NCBI GenBank assembly: GCA_910585455.1
Contig: CAJUEL010000004.1
Span: forward strand, 62,001 to 126,000
Length of the DNA stretch: 64,000 nucleotides
Reading direction: 5' to 3'
From: an uncultured Eisenbergiella sp.
Lineage (GTDB): Bacteria > Bacillota > Clostridia > Lachnospirales > Lachnospiraceae
Part shown: one piece after another, positions 18,121 to 26,495 of the stretch
How the letters are laid out: each line of letters opens with the position of its first letter
Position numbering within the stretch: position 1 is the stretch's first letter
Translations under genes and position numbers: made by a program
Notes under the pieces: model-generated
Databases searched by the model: none
The model's input: the letters and a program-made list of their open reading frames with translations, nothing else
Told to the model about the DNA's origin: nothing

Positions 18121-18822
18121 TTATTCTACCTCCTGTCCGTAATAGGCATTCGCGCCGTGTTTACGGGTATAGTGCTTATCCTGCAGCGCCTGGGGTGCGG
18201 GCTGAATCCGGGAATTGATCACCTCCGCGCGGTAAGCCATCTTCGCCACCTCTTCCAAAACCACAGCATTGTGCACTGCCTCCGCCGCATCCTTGCCCCA
18301 GGCAAAGGGCCCGTGGTTTTTGCAAAGCACCGCCGGCATCGCGCCCGGCTCCAGGCAAAGACGCTTGAACTCGTTCACGATCAGATGCCCCGTGTTCTCC
18401 TCATAGGCATCCTCGATCTCATCCTCGGTCAGGCAGCGCAGGCAGGGAATCTCGCCATACATATAATCCGCATGGGTCGTTCCATAGCAGGGAATGCCCC
18501 TTCCGGACTGCGCCCAGCTCGTCGCATAAGCGGAGTGGGTGTGCACGATGCCGCCCACCTCGGAAAATTCCTTATAGATCTCAATATGGGTCGGCGTGTC
18601 GGAGGAAGGTCTGTATTTTCCCTCCACACGGTTTCCCTGTAAATCCATGACTACCATATCCTCCGGCGTGAGCTTATCATACTCCACACCGCTGGGCTTG
18701 ATGACAAACAGACCGCTCTCTCTGTCAATGCCGCTGACATTGCCCCAGGTAAAGGTGACAAGTCCGTATTTGGGCAGCAGCATATTCGCTTCATAGACCG
18801 CTTTTTTTAATTCTTCCAGCAT
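18121..18822 (-). CDS. araD: L-ribulose-5-phosphate 4-epimerase
   Basis: Class II aldolase-type epimerase, 233 aa, converting L-ribulose 5-phosphate to D-xylulose 5-phosphate. The substrate and zinc motifs are visible: LVTFTWGNVSGIDRE, IKPSGVEYDKL, SSDTPTH, GGIVHTHSAYATSWAQ (two zinc His residues) and NHGPFAWG. The start is ATG 18822 with AAAGGA seven bases upstream. It follows the kinase gene after a 75-bp gap carrying a hairpin and touches the transketolase gene. Context with araA and the kinase makes arabinose the substrate source. YiaS/SgbE-type relatives share the fold but sit in other clusters. Confidence 0.95.
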   Translation of the reverse strand: MLEELKKAVYEANMLLPKYGLVTFTWGNVSGIDRESGLFVIKPSGVEYDKLTPEDMVVMDLQGNRVEGKYRPSSDTPTHIEIYKEFSEVGGIVHTHSAYATSWAQSGRGIPCYGTTHADYMYGEIPCLRCLTEDEIEDAYEENTGHLIVNEFKRLCLEPGAMPAVLCKNHGPFAWGKDAAEAVHNAVVLEEVAKMAYRAEVINSRIQPAPQALQDKHYTRKHGANAYYGQEVE

Positions 18823-18856
18823 GATTTTTTCCTTTCCTGTGCTCCTTGCACGATTT

Positions 18857-18882
18857 CCCCGGCAGCCGGACGGCAGCCGGGG
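18857..18882 (-). other. Intercistronic hairpin between kinase and araD genes
   Basis: CCCCGGC (18857-18863) pairs with GCCGGGG (18876-18882) in the 75-bp gap between the ribulokinase stop and the araD start. It has no U-run, so it is probably an RNA processing or stability element within the operon rather than a terminator. Confidence 0.4.
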
Positions 18883-18897
18883 GCAAATCCATCCATT

Positions 18898-20502
18898 TTA
18901 CATGGGCATGCTTTCCACAGCCGCACGTTCCACCTTCAGACATTCCTGATAACGCGCGATGAAGGTATCAAAGCCTGCCACGTCCGCAGGATCGGGAGAC
19001 ATCGTCTCCGCCTTCATATCCGCAAATACATGTTCTTCCAGATATTGTCCGAGGCTGATACCATCCTTCCTGTTCATCATATAGGCGGCCAGCAGCGCAA
19101 TGCCCCAGGCGCCGCCCTCTCCCGCCGTTTCCATCACGGAAATGGGCGCGTTCATGGCGGCGGCGAGGATGCTCTGTCCCACGCCCTTTGTCTTAAACAG
19201 TCCGCCATGGCCTGTGACGGAATCGATCTGTACGTCCTCCTGCTTTAACAGAATGTCCAGACCGATCTTTAAGGTGGCAAGAGAGCTGTACAGATGCGTC
19301 CGCATGAAGTTCGCCAGTGTAAACGACGAATCGGGACGGCGCACAAACAGCGGACGGCCTTCCTCAAAGCCGGTGACGGGTTCGCCGGAAAAGTAGTTGA
19401 ACGCCACCAGACCGCCGCAGTCCTTATCCCCTTCCATCGCCTTATTGTAAAGGGCGCCAAACAGCTGGTTCCGGTCCGCCCTGATGCCGAAGCAGGATGC
19501 AAATTCATCGAACAGATTCACCCAGGCGTTTAAGTCGGAGGTACAGTTGTTGCAGTGTACCATCGCCACCGGATCGCCGGAGGGCGTGGTCACCATATCG
19601 ATCTCCGGATACATCTTCGACAGCGCCTTTTCCAGTACGATCATCGCGAACACGCTGGTTCCGGCGGATACGTTTCCGGTGCGCTGCGCAACGCTCTTCG
19701 TGGCAGCCATGCCCGTTCCCGCATCCCCTTCCGGCGGACACAGCGGAATGCCGGCTTTGAGCTTTCCGGACACGTCCAAAAGCTTCGCGCCCTCCGGCGT
19801 CAGCTCTCCCGCGTTTTCTCCTGCCACCAGCACGGCGGGCAGAATATCCCGGATTTTCCAGGGATAGTTCTTTCCGGCAATGAGGGCGTCGAATTTATCC
19901 AGCATGGCGGCATCGTAATCCTTCGTATTGGAATCGATGGGGAACATGCCGGAGGCTTCGCCGATGCCCGCCACCTTCTTCCCGGTCAGCGCCCAGTGAA
20001 TATAGCATGCCAGCGTGCTCAAAAAGGAAATCCGCCCCACATGCTCTTCTCCGTTCAGAATCGCCTGATACAGGTGGGCAATGCTCCATCTCTGCGGAAT
20101 ATTAAAATCGAATTCTTTGGAAAGCGCCGCTGCCGCCTCCTCCGTAATCGTGTTGCGCCAGGTGCGGAAGGGCGCCATCAGCTCACCCTTTTCATCAAAA
20201 GCCATGTAACCGTGCATCATGGCGGAAAAACCGATCGCGCCGATCGTCGTCAGCTCCTCGCCATACTGTGCCTCCACATCCTGCGCCATCTTCTGATAGC
20301 TGTCCTGCAGTCCTGTCCAGATGTCCTCCAGGCTGTAGGTCCAGATGCCGTTCTCCAGGCGGTTTTCCCAGTCATGGGCGCCGGAGGCGATCGTTTCATG
20401 TTTCTCATCGATCAGCACTGCCTTAATGCGGGTGGAGCCGAACTCGATGCCCAGTACGGTCCTGCCTTCCCTGATGGAGGCCTTGATTTTATCTTTGCTC
20501 AT
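18898..20502 (-). CDS. FGGY-family L-ribulokinase (AraK-like)
   Basis: Sugar kinase of 534 aa that probably phosphorylates L-ribulose. The start is ATG 20502 with AAGGGG eight bases upstream; the longer frame to 20538 is not needed. The N-terminal ATPase fold has GIEFGSTRIKAVLIDE, followed by GFSAMMHGYMAFDEKG. The C-terminal half has VSAGTSVFAMIVLE, GHGGLFKTKGVGQSILA and AGEGGAWGIALLA. It is clearly FGGY, but it is longer than xylulokinase and does not look like classical AraB. It resembles the AraK type of ribulokinase known from Clostridium. The position between araA and araD is the main support for the substrate; xylulose is the alternative. Confidence 0.85.
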   Translation of the reverse strand: MSKDKIKASIREGRTVLGIEFGSTRIKAVLIDEKHETIASGAHDWENRLENGIWTYSLEDIWTGLQDSYQKMAQDVEAQYGEELTTIGAIGFSAMMHGYMAFDEKGELMAPFRTWRNTITEEAAAALSKEFDFNIPQRWSIAHLYQAILNGEEHVGRISFLSTLACYIHWALTGKKVAGIGEASGMFPIDSNTKDYDAAMLDKFDALIAGKNYPWKIRDILPAVLVAGENAGELTPEGAKLLDVSGKLKAGIPLCPPEGDAGTGMAATKSVAQRTGNVSAGTSVFAMIVLEKALSKMYPEIDMVTTPSGDPVAMVHCNNCTSDLNAWVNLFDEFASCFGIRADRNQLFGALYNKAMEGDKDCGGLVAFNYFSGEPVTGFEEGRPLFVRRPDSSFTLANFMRTHLYSSLATLKIGLDILLKQEDVQIDSVTGHGGLFKTKGVGQSILAAAMNAPISVMETAGEGGAWGIALLAAYMMNRKDGISLGQYLEEHVFADMKAETMSPDPADVAGFDTFIARYQECLKVERAAVESMPM

Positions 20503-20567
20503 AATAATACCCCTTGTGCGCTTTGGCGCACATCCCAATCAACAGTTTGGAAATCTTTGTTATGATT

Positions 20568-20643
20568 GCCGAAGGGAAAACGGGCACTCATCCGATCCGG
20601 CGTTTTCATCACGCCCGTTTGGGCAACGCAGTTCCCCTTCGGC
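20568..20643 (-). other. Nested double hairpin between araA and the kinase gene
   Basis: Within the 152-bp araA-kinase gap, GCCGAAGGG (20568-20576) pairs with CCCTTCGGC (20635-20643), and inside it AAACGGGC (20578-20585) pairs with GCCCGTTT (20613-20620). Both stems are perfect, giving a 76-nt nested structure whose ends lie 11 bp from the araA stop. No U-run follows. It may stabilise the araA segment of the message or mark a cleavage site; this is inference from position. Confidence 0.5.
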
Positions 20644-20654
20644 CCTGTCGGCGC

Positions 20655-22142
20655 TCAGCGATAAGCTGCCGCGTTCCATCTCATTTCGTTTTTCAGGCTG
20701 CGGATCGTGGTATCCGCATCGATGATCACGGTCTCAATGCCCATCGCATCCGCCCAGTCAACCATCTGCTCGGTGGAAAGGTCATAGGTGAACGCGGTGT
20801 GATGCGCGCCGCCCGCTAAAATCCAGCTCTCCGCACCCACAGCGAGATTGGGCTTCGGCGTCCAGAAGTTGGTCGCAACCGGCAGCTTCGGCATGGGCTT
20901 CTCCACCTTCTTGCAGTCCACTTCATTAATGATCAGGCGGAACCTGGTTCCCAGATCGATCAGGGATGTGGCGATACCGCTTCCCGTCTTGGAGGTGAAC
21001 ACCAGTCTGGCAGGGTCTTCCCTGTCGCCCATGGACAGAGGGCAAACCTTGATGCCGATCGGGCCGTCCGCAATGGTCGGGCAGACCTCCAGCATATGAG
21101 CCTGTAAAATACCTTCCTTACCGGGCACCAGATTATAGGTGTAATCCTCCATGAAGGAGGTTCCCTTCGCATCCTTGACGCCTTCGGTCATGATCTTCAT
21201 CAAACGGACCATGGCGGCGGTCTTCCAGTCGCCCTCGCCGCCGAAGCCGTAGCCCTTCTCCATCAGTCTCTGGATCGCAAGGCCCGGCAGCTGCTTTAAG
21301 GAGCCCAGATCGCCGAAGTGGGTCACGATCGCCTGATAGTTCTTCTCCTTTAAGAAACGCTCAAAGCCGATCTCGATGCCCGCCTGCACCGCCACGTGAC
21401 GGCGGAACTCTGCTGCATCCCTGCCCTCGTCGATGATCTGATATTTGCTGTAGTACTCTTCCACCAGGGCGTTGATGTCGCCTTCGCTGACCGCATCCAC
21501 ATACTCCGCGATCTCGTTGACCGGATAGGCGTCGATTTCCCAGCCGAATTTGATCTGGGCTTCCACCTTATCGCCTTCCGTCACGGCAACATTGCGCATG
21601 TTATCCGCCACTCTGACGACGCGGATGTGGCTGGACTCCATGATGCCGACCGCCGTGCGCATCCAGTCGGCCAGACGCTTCTGGATCTTCTCGTCGCTCC
21701 AGTGACCCATGATCACCTTGCGCTCTATTCCCATACGGGTTACGATATGTCCGTATTCCCTGTCACCGTGGGCGGACTGGTTCTCGTTCATGAAATCCAT
21801 GTCGATGGTGTCATAGGGAATTTCCATATTAAACTGTGTGTGCAGGTGGCACAGCGGCTTGCGGTACTCCTGCAGTCCCAGAATCCAGGATTTCGCCGGG
21901 GAGAAGGTGTGCATCCAGGTGATCACGCCCGCGCATTCCTCATCCGCATTCGCCTCAGCAAACAGCTTCCGGATCACTTCATTGGTGATCAGCGTGGGCT
22001 TCCATACCACTTCGTAGGGAAGCATGCCCGATTTGTTCAGCTCCTCCACGATGATCCGGGAGTGCTCCGCTACCTTGGCAAGGCACTCGTCCCCGTACAG
22101 ATCCTGTGAACCGGTTGCGAACCAAAACTTGTAGTTCTTCAT
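20655..22142 (-). CDS. araA: L-arabinose isomerase
   Basis: Converts L-arabinose to L-ribulose in the cytoplasm; 495 aa, the usual length. The start is ATG 22142 with AAAGGGG seven bases upstream, giving the typical N-terminus MKNYKFWFATGSQDLYG. Visible signatures are WMHTFSPAKSWILGLQ, HTQFNMEIPYDTIDMDFMN, GEGDWKTAAMVRLMK, SFMEDYTYNL and AGGAHHTAFTYDL; the metal-ligand Glu and His residues of the family fall in these segments. First gene of the pathway operon (araA, kinase, araD, transketolase, GH51), behind a good sigma-A promoter at 22206-22234. No araR-type regulator gene is in the window. Confidence 0.97.
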   Translation of the reverse strand: MKNYKFWFATGSQDLYGDECLAKVAEHSRIIVEELNKSGMLPYEVVWKPTLITNEVIRKLFAEANADEECAGVITWMHTFSPAKSWILGLQEYRKPLCHLHTQFNMEIPYDTIDMDFMNENQSAHGDREYGHIVTRMGIERKVIMGHWSDEKIQKRLADWMRTAVGIMESSHIRVVRVADNMRNVAVTEGDKVEAQIKFGWEIDAYPVNEIAEYVDAVSEGDINALVEEYYSKYQIIDEGRDAAEFRRHVAVQAGIEIGFERFLKEKNYQAIVTHFGDLGSLKQLPGLAIQRLMEKGYGFGGEGDWKTAAMVRLMKIMTEGVKDAKGTSFMEDYTYNLVPGKEGILQAHMLEVCPTIADGPIGIKVCPLSMGDREDPARLVFTSKTGSGIATSLIDLGTRFRLIINEVDCKKVEKPMPKLPVATNFWTPKPNLAVGAESWILAGGAHHTAFTYDLSTEQMVDWADAMGIETVIIDADTTIRSLKNEMRWNAAAYR

Positions 22143-22205
22143 ATCATAACCCCTTTCTGTGTTCCTTATTTTGGGAGGCATAAAATACCTTCCCTGCTAC
22201 TTTCT

Positions 22206-22234
22206 ATGGTAGGACATTCTCCATCTTTTGTCAA
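22206..22234 (-). promoter_or_regulatory. Sigma-A promoter of the arabinose operon
   Basis: On the minus strand a perfect -35 TTGACA (22229-22234) and a -10 TACCAT (22206-22211) are separated by 17 bp, about 65 bp before the araA start codon. An AT-rich stretch lies just upstream of the -35. No clear AraR palindrome or cre site is visible around it. Confidence 0.7.
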
Positions 22235-22315
22235 TTACAATTTTAGATTTTAGTATAATAATTTAGCTGTCCCGGCGGGGGTATGGGCTGGCATTCTATG
22301 CCGGTATTCCAGAGC

Positions 22316-22550
22316 ATAACAGGGCGCAATGAACTCACGTTGTTCGGACAGTATTGCGCCCTGTTATTGGAATATTCTGCAATTTTGGAAATTTCTCTGT
22401 TCCGGATATCATGCCCCGAAGCGCCGCTGTCCCTGCCGCCCGCCTCCCTTTCCTGCCAGAGCCTGCAAGCCTGTCCCATTCCCTCCCCGCCAGATCGCCG
22501 CCAGGATCCTCTTCCTGCCCGGTGTAAGATGGTTGAGCTGCCAGGTAATA
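22316..22550. repeat. Long-palindrome element P1 (left arm truncated)
   Basis: Member of a four-copy family of long intergenic palindromes. The core is a perfect 15-bp stem, 22316-22330 with 22353-22367 (arm contains AGGGCGCAAT), around a 22-nt loop that begins GAACTCACGTTGTTC (22331-22345). The right-hand flank to about 22550 matches the inner arm of copies P2 and P3 (GGAATATTC, GGAAATTTCT, CCGGATAT), but the matching left arm is mostly missing, so this copy is a half-element. It fills much of the 466-bp gap between the FMN-reductase-like gene and araA. The rest of the gap is the araA promoter and an AT-rich tail at 22550-22608 with no gene. Confidence 0.7.
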
Positions 22551-22608
22551 GGATGTTTATTTAAATGTAAAATATTTTATATGTTGCTAAAATATTTTGG
22601 AATTATGT

Positions 22609-23163
22609 TTATGATTTATCTGCGAAGAAATTTATGATGCTATCGATTCCCAGCAGGGCATTTGGGTCCTCTATCGCAGGTCTTTCATTGGTGTTATGGC
22701 TATATACCGCTTCATGAATGTTTCGGCAGTTCATATGGTGCAAGAGCGTACACGCCGTGTCATAGGCTGTATCTATATGACCGTCGCCTCCTCCAACCAA
22801 TATGACCGCGCCTTTTTTGGATTTCATGACCGGTTCTTCTTTCCGGAAAAATCTGGCGCAGAAATATGTCTGGAGTCTGCTTCCAACATCCAGTAATTTG
22901 CCGGTCAGCTCCGAAAAATAAAGTGGCGAAGCAATTAAAATATTTTGGCATTCCTGTATGTATTCATATACATCCTGCATTTCATCATCGATTGCGCAGC
23001 CATTATTTTTCCAGCAATACCGGCAGTCAAGGCAAGGCGAAATATTGCATCTGTAGGCGTCTACAATTTTATATTCACCCGTAATTTTTTCAGTCACTCT
23101 CCTGATCAGGCTGCTGGTATCGCCGTTTACTCTTGGAGAACCATTGAATATCAAAGTCTTCAT
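22609..23163 (-). CDS. NADPH-dependent FMN reductase / iron-sulfur flavoprotein-like
   Basis: Flavodoxin-fold protein of 184 aa. The FMN phosphate loop is FNGSPRVNGDTSSLI near residue 5, and SPLYFSELTGKLLDVGSRLQ near residue 80 is the second family motif. A Cys cluster CLDCRYCWKNNGC (about residues 43-55) is the kind of spacing seen in iron-sulfur flavoproteins and related reductases. It is likely cytoplasmic and may reduce FMN or a small electrophile; the substrate is unknown. It follows the 60-aa Cys protein by 50 bp and is probably in its operon. The start is ATG 23163 behind a GGAAGGAAGAGG stretch. Confidence 0.85.
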   Translation of the reverse strand: MKTLIFNGSPRVNGDTSSLIRRVTEKITGEYKIVDAYRCNISPCLDCRYCWKNNGCAIDDEMQDVYEYIQECQNILIASPLYFSELTGKLLDVGSRLQTYFCARFFRKEEPVMKSKKGAVILVGGGDGHIDTAYDTACTLLHHMNCRNIHEAVYSHNTNERPAIEDPNALLGIDSIINFFADKS

Positions 23164-23213
23164 AATCCTCTTCCTTCCGGATCATTTGCGTAATGGGGTG
23201 AATGCCCGTTGCG

Positions 23214-23396
23214 CTACATCTGCTTTCTGACGATCGCATACTCGTCTTCGCCCCTGAAATATGGGCAGTTATCCACAGAGCTGCTTAAAAAGCGGTACAT
23301 TTCGTCCTCATCCAGATCCATTTCACACACGTAATATCCGTAGTCTTCATCATATACATAATTGCCGCACGTCTCGCAGCATGTTTTTCCATTCAT
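23214..23396 (-). CDS. 60-aa Cys-rich acidic protein (DUF6472-like)
   Basis: Short protein with a CETCGNYVYDEDYGYYVCEM start and a single Cys later in NCPYFRG, consistent with one zinc site. It is acidic in the middle (MDLDEDEMYRF) and ends in EYAIVRKQM. The pattern matches my memory of DUF6472, a small Lachnospiraceae family without known function. AAAGG lies six bases before the ATG. It sits between palindrome P4 and the FMN-reductase-like gene. Confidence 0.75.
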   Translation of the reverse strand: MNGKTCCETCGNYVYDEDYGYYVCEMDLDEDEMYRFLSSSVDNCPYFRGEDEYAIVRKQM

Positions 23397-23442
23397 CTTC
23401 TGCCTTTCGCATCTCCTTTATAGTCTACTGTTTATGGCGCCA

Positions 23443-23725
23443 CCGGATGTGGACTGTCAGCGGTCTGGCTCCTTTCCTTCCGTCCTCTTTGCCGGTGCGG
23501 ACTTTTTTCAACGCCTGATATCCGAAACAGGCAAATCTCCTCCAAAGTGCAGTCCATTTCTGCCGCAAAAGTGGGAAAACGAACAACGTGAGTTCCCACT
23601 TTTGCGCAGGAATGGCTGCACTTTGGAGGTTAGATTTGCCATTTCGGATATAGGTGTTGAAAAAAGTCCGCACCGGCAAAGAGGACGGAAGGAAAGGAGC
23701 CAGACCGCTGACAGTCCGCATCCGG
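23443..23725. repeat. Long-palindrome element P4 (283 bp)
   Basis: The outer arm 23443-23512 matches the reverse complement of the right end (to 23725) in 69 of 70 positions. The inner arms match with small insertions. The centre is a perfect 14-bp stem (23564-23577 with 23593-23606, CGCAAAAGTGGGAA) around a 15-nt loop. Loop and stem edge contain GAACAACGTGAGTTC (23581-23595), the exact reverse complement of the 15-mer in P1. The arm sequence is otherwise unlike P1-P3. It fills the 350-bp gap between the GH3 gene and the 60-aa gene, with no other gene in it. Confidence 0.85.
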
Positions 23726-23746
23726 CGGTGCTGTGAGCAGTAACCT

Positions 23747-26182
23747 TTATTGCTTTCCGGCCAGGCGCCATGCGGCATCTGTCACGAAAGCGGCGCACCA
23801 TTCTGCCTCTTTCCGCGTCAGGGTAAATTCCCTGTTTTTTCCCCGCAGCGCATCCAGCAGCTGCTTATAATCCGCCCCCGAGCCCGGCATGAACACATCG
23901 TTTCCCGCCTGCACGGTGGGCGCAGCTTTCGCAATGCGGTATTTTCCCTTGCCGCCCATGGCGGAAATCACCCAGTCTGTCATGATCAGTCCCCGATAGC
24001 CCCATTCCTCCCTGACAAGGGTTTTTAGCAGATCCGTCCGTTCGGAGGTATGAACGCCGTTCAGCAGGTTATAGGATGTCATGATCGCCGCCGGTCTGGC
24101 TTCCTTCATGCAAATCCGAAATCCCCGCAGATAAATTTCCCGCAGGGCGCGTTCGCTGACCATGCTGTTGGAAACCATGCGGTTGTATTCCTGATTGTTA
24201 CAGCAAAAGTGCTTTACCGTGGTTCCTCTGCCGGGCAGTGCCTGCACGCCGCGGGTAACGGCGGCAGCGACCCGTCCGCTGATCAGCGGATCCTCGGAAT
24301 AATATTCAAAATTCCTGCCACACAGGGGATTTCTGTGGATATTGCAGGCGGGAGCCAGCCATAAATGAACGCCAAAGCGCTCCATTTCCTTCCCGACTAT
24401 CTCTCCGCAGCTTTCACACAGCTCCAGATTCCAGCTTTGCGCCAATCCCGTTCCAATGGGAATCGCCGTACAAAACTGGTCATAGATTTCCCCTTTGGGT
24501 CTTTTGGTCAGAAGCTTCATGAAAAAGGTCTGCGCCGGGCTGAAAAATTCCCCGAAACCGGCAGGCATTGTGCCGCCCACAGAGACAACGCCGTCCTTCT
24601 GCTTCGTATAGTGTCTGGACAGGCGCAATCCCGCAGGTCCGTCCGCCATAATAAGAGGCGCAACGCCCGGAATCCTGCCGCAGCTTTCTCCTGCCGCACC
24701 CGCCACGCTCTGGGAGGCATTTCCGATTATGCTCGCCACCCCTGCGCCCTCCTTATAGCTCCCGACGCATAGAAAAGCCAGCTGCTCATCGGAGAGCTTT
24801 TCCACAAAATCCCTCGCCTCATCGGAGGGACAGGCGGGTTCTTCCCATTTCAACCCGGCAAACGCTGCCGGGTCCACTGTCAGTACCACGGCTTCTGGCG
24901 CTGCTTCTTCCCTGACAGGCTTCTCTGGCTGCCAGTCCGCAAAATCTATCGTGCCTCCCACATGGGAAACCTGCCGCAGGGTGACGGTTTCTCCAAGCTC
25001 TGCCACAGCGCAAAGCCGGGTATTTCGGCTGTCCCTGCCTGCCCGGATGAGATACCGGCCTGCCTCCAGCACCCAGGCGGCACAGCCGGCATCATAGGAT
25101 GCCAGCTCCTCCAGTCCGAAGCATATGCGCACCGTCTCTGCCTCCCCCGGCTTTAACAGTCTGGTTTTTGCAAAGCCCGCCAATGTCTGCGGCGGCTGGT
25201 CCAGCCTGCCCCAGGGAACGCTCACATAGACCTGCACCACTTCTTTTCCCGCGTATGCGCCTTCATTTTTCACCGGGACAGACAGCATCACCCGCGTTCC
25301 CTGCAGGCTCACCTTCGCAGCGCCACGGGAAAAGCTGGTGTAGGACAGGCCATAGCCAAAGGGATACAGCGGGCGCTTTCCTGCGCTGTCAAAATAGCGG
25401 TAACCTACATATATCCCCTCCCGATACCGGACATCGTCCGGTTCTCCAAAGTCCCCGATCGCAGAATAATCCTCCCAGGCGCTCCAGGTATCGGTCAGTC
25501 TGCCGGAGGGAGACTGTCTTCCCAGCAAAATGTCCGCCAGCGCCAGTCCGGTGACGCTGCCCAGCTGGGACAGGATCAGAATATTGTCCACCTGATTGAC
25601 CGGCGTTAAATCCACCACGCCGCCCACATTTAAAACCAGCATAAAATGCTCATATTTCTCATTTGCCGCCAGAATATCCCGTATTTCCGTTTCTGTCAGG
25701 CAGAAATCTCCCGCTTTTGCCCTGCGGTCACTGCCCTCCCCGGAAATCCGCCCCAGAACGTATACCGCAGTGTCCCCTTCTCCTTCCAACGGCAGCTCAT
25801 AGGCCGGCTCAGACATGACCGCTCCCATGCCGAGCATCACCGCCAGCGTATGGGTTGCTTTCGCCTGTCTTTTGATGTCCGCCACAAATTCTTTGTGCGC
25901 CTTCTGCCAGACCTCATCGTAGCCGTCCAGCCACTTTTTCGTGGTGATCGTAAATCCTGCCTTTTCCAGTCCCTTTTCTGCGGTCGCATAAAAGCGGGAA
26001 TTCACATCCCCCGAGCCCGTGCCGCCTTTCACAGTCCTTCTGGCTCCATTTCCGTAAAGAGCAAGCTGCCCCGGTCCTTTCAGCGGAAAATCCCCGTTGT
26101 TTTTCAGCAGCACCGTGCATTCCGGCGCATATTTCCGAAGCCTTGCAAGCGCTTTGCGCTCATATTCCTGCATTTTCCCCAT
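23747..26182 (-). CDS. GH3 beta-glycosidase with permuted domain order
   Basis: Glycoside hydrolase family 3 enzyme, 811 aa, probably a cytoplasmic beta-glucosidase or beta-xylosidase, since no signal peptide is visible. The domains are in reversed order. The GH3 C-terminal alpha/beta domain comes first (about 18-260; CTVLLKNNGDFPL, GRQSPSGRLTDTW), then an Fn3-like domain (about 290-400; VPVKNEGAYAGKEVVQVYV), then the TIM barrel (about 480-790; IMADGPAGLRLSRHY, KHFCCNNQEYNR). The nucleophile is the Asp in GLIMTDW. The start is ATG 26182 with AAAGGG eight bases upstream; the upstream extension is not supported. Permuted GH3 enzymes are known from rumen and gut Firmicutes. The exact sugar specificity cannot be read. 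Confidence 0.9.
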   Translation of the reverse strand: MGKMQEYERKALARLRKYAPECTVLLKNNGDFPLKGPGQLALYGNGARRTVKGGTGSGDVNSRFYATAEKGLEKAGFTITTKKWLDGYDEVWQKAHKEFVADIKRQAKATHTLAVMLGMGAVMSEPAYELPLEGEGDTAVYVLGRISGEGSDRRAKAGDFCLTETEIRDILAANEKYEHFMLVLNVGGVVDLTPVNQVDNILILSQLGSVTGLALADILLGRQSPSGRLTDTWSAWEDYSAIGDFGEPDDVRYREGIYVGYRYFDSAGKRPLYPFGYGLSYTSFSRGAAKVSLQGTRVMLSVPVKNEGAYAGKEVVQVYVSVPWGRLDQPPQTLAGFAKTRLLKPGEAETVRICFGLEELASYDAGCAAWVLEAGRYLIRAGRDSRNTRLCAVAELGETVTLRQVSHVGGTIDFADWQPEKPVREEAAPEAVVLTVDPAAFAGLKWEEPACPSDEARDFVEKLSDEQLAFLCVGSYKEGAGVASIIGNASQSVAGAAGESCGRIPGVAPLIMADGPAGLRLSRHYTKQKDGVVSVGGTMPAGFGEFFSPAQTFFMKLLTKRPKGEIYDQFCTAIPIGTGLAQSWNLELCESCGEIVGKEMERFGVHLWLAPACNIHRNPLCGRNFEYYSEDPLISGRVAAAVTRGVQALPGRGTTVKHFCCNNQEYNRMVSNSMVSERALREIYLRGFRICMKEARPAAIMTSYNLLNGVHTSERTDLLKTLVREEWGYRGLIMTDWVISAMGGKGKYRIAKAAPTVQAGNDVFMPGSGADYKQLLDALRGKNREFTLTRKEAEWCAAFVTDAAWRLAGKQ

Positions 26183-26334
26183 AAAACACACCCTTTCCCC
26201 TGGATTGCCGCCCCTTTGGCATCGGCGGTCCTCTAACGACATCAGTAACGCCCTGTTACGATTCAGACTTCAATATCATTATACCAGCCAGACAGGCGGA
26301 CTGTATAGGAGAAATTTCCTGCCGTATAAAAAAG

Positions 26335-26413
26335 TGTGCGCAAAGCGCACACACCGCGTCGAGCGCGGTTGCCGACAGGCAACTTCTTCCTCGCGCGCAA
26401 GTACGCATTCACG
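26335..26413 (+). repeat. Short intergenic repeat family, copy R2
   Basis: Begins with a GTGTGCGC-AAA-GCGCACAC hairpin, then a block GAGCGCGGTTGCCGACAGG and CAACTTCTTCC, then CGCGCGC. The central GTTGCC/GGCAAC forms a 6-bp stem-loop. The same order of motifs occurs in the same orientation at 30476-30535 (R1). It lies in the gap before the GH3 gene, outside any ORF. Confidence 0.6.
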
Positions 26414-26415
26414 TC

Positions 26416-26460
26416 TTTTTTTATACGATAGGAAACGAAGTTTCCTATCGTATAAAAAAA
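26416..26460. terminator. Perfect 21-bp-arm palindrome, possible bidirectional terminator
   Basis: Seven T residues plus ATACGATAGGAAAC (26416-26436) mirror GTTTCCTATCGTAT plus seven A residues (26440-26460) around a GAA loop. The A/T ends mean either strand would carry a stem followed by a U-run. It lies just left of the NlpC/P60 terminator. Confidence 0.6.
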
Positions 26461-26495
26461 GACACTCTGCAGACCATACCGTCTGTCAGAGTGTC
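26454..26495 (-). terminator. Rho-independent terminator of the NlpC/P60 gene
   Basis: On the minus strand GACACTCTG pairs with CAGAGTGTC (26461-26495), with an inner AGAC/GTCT stem, and is followed by seven T residues. It starts 18 bp after the stop codon at 26513. Confidence 0.85.

Noticed and set aside
22143..22260. AraR operator or cre site at the araA promoter
   Set aside because: No GTACGTAC-type palindrome or TGNAANCGNTNNCA match was seen near the promoter.
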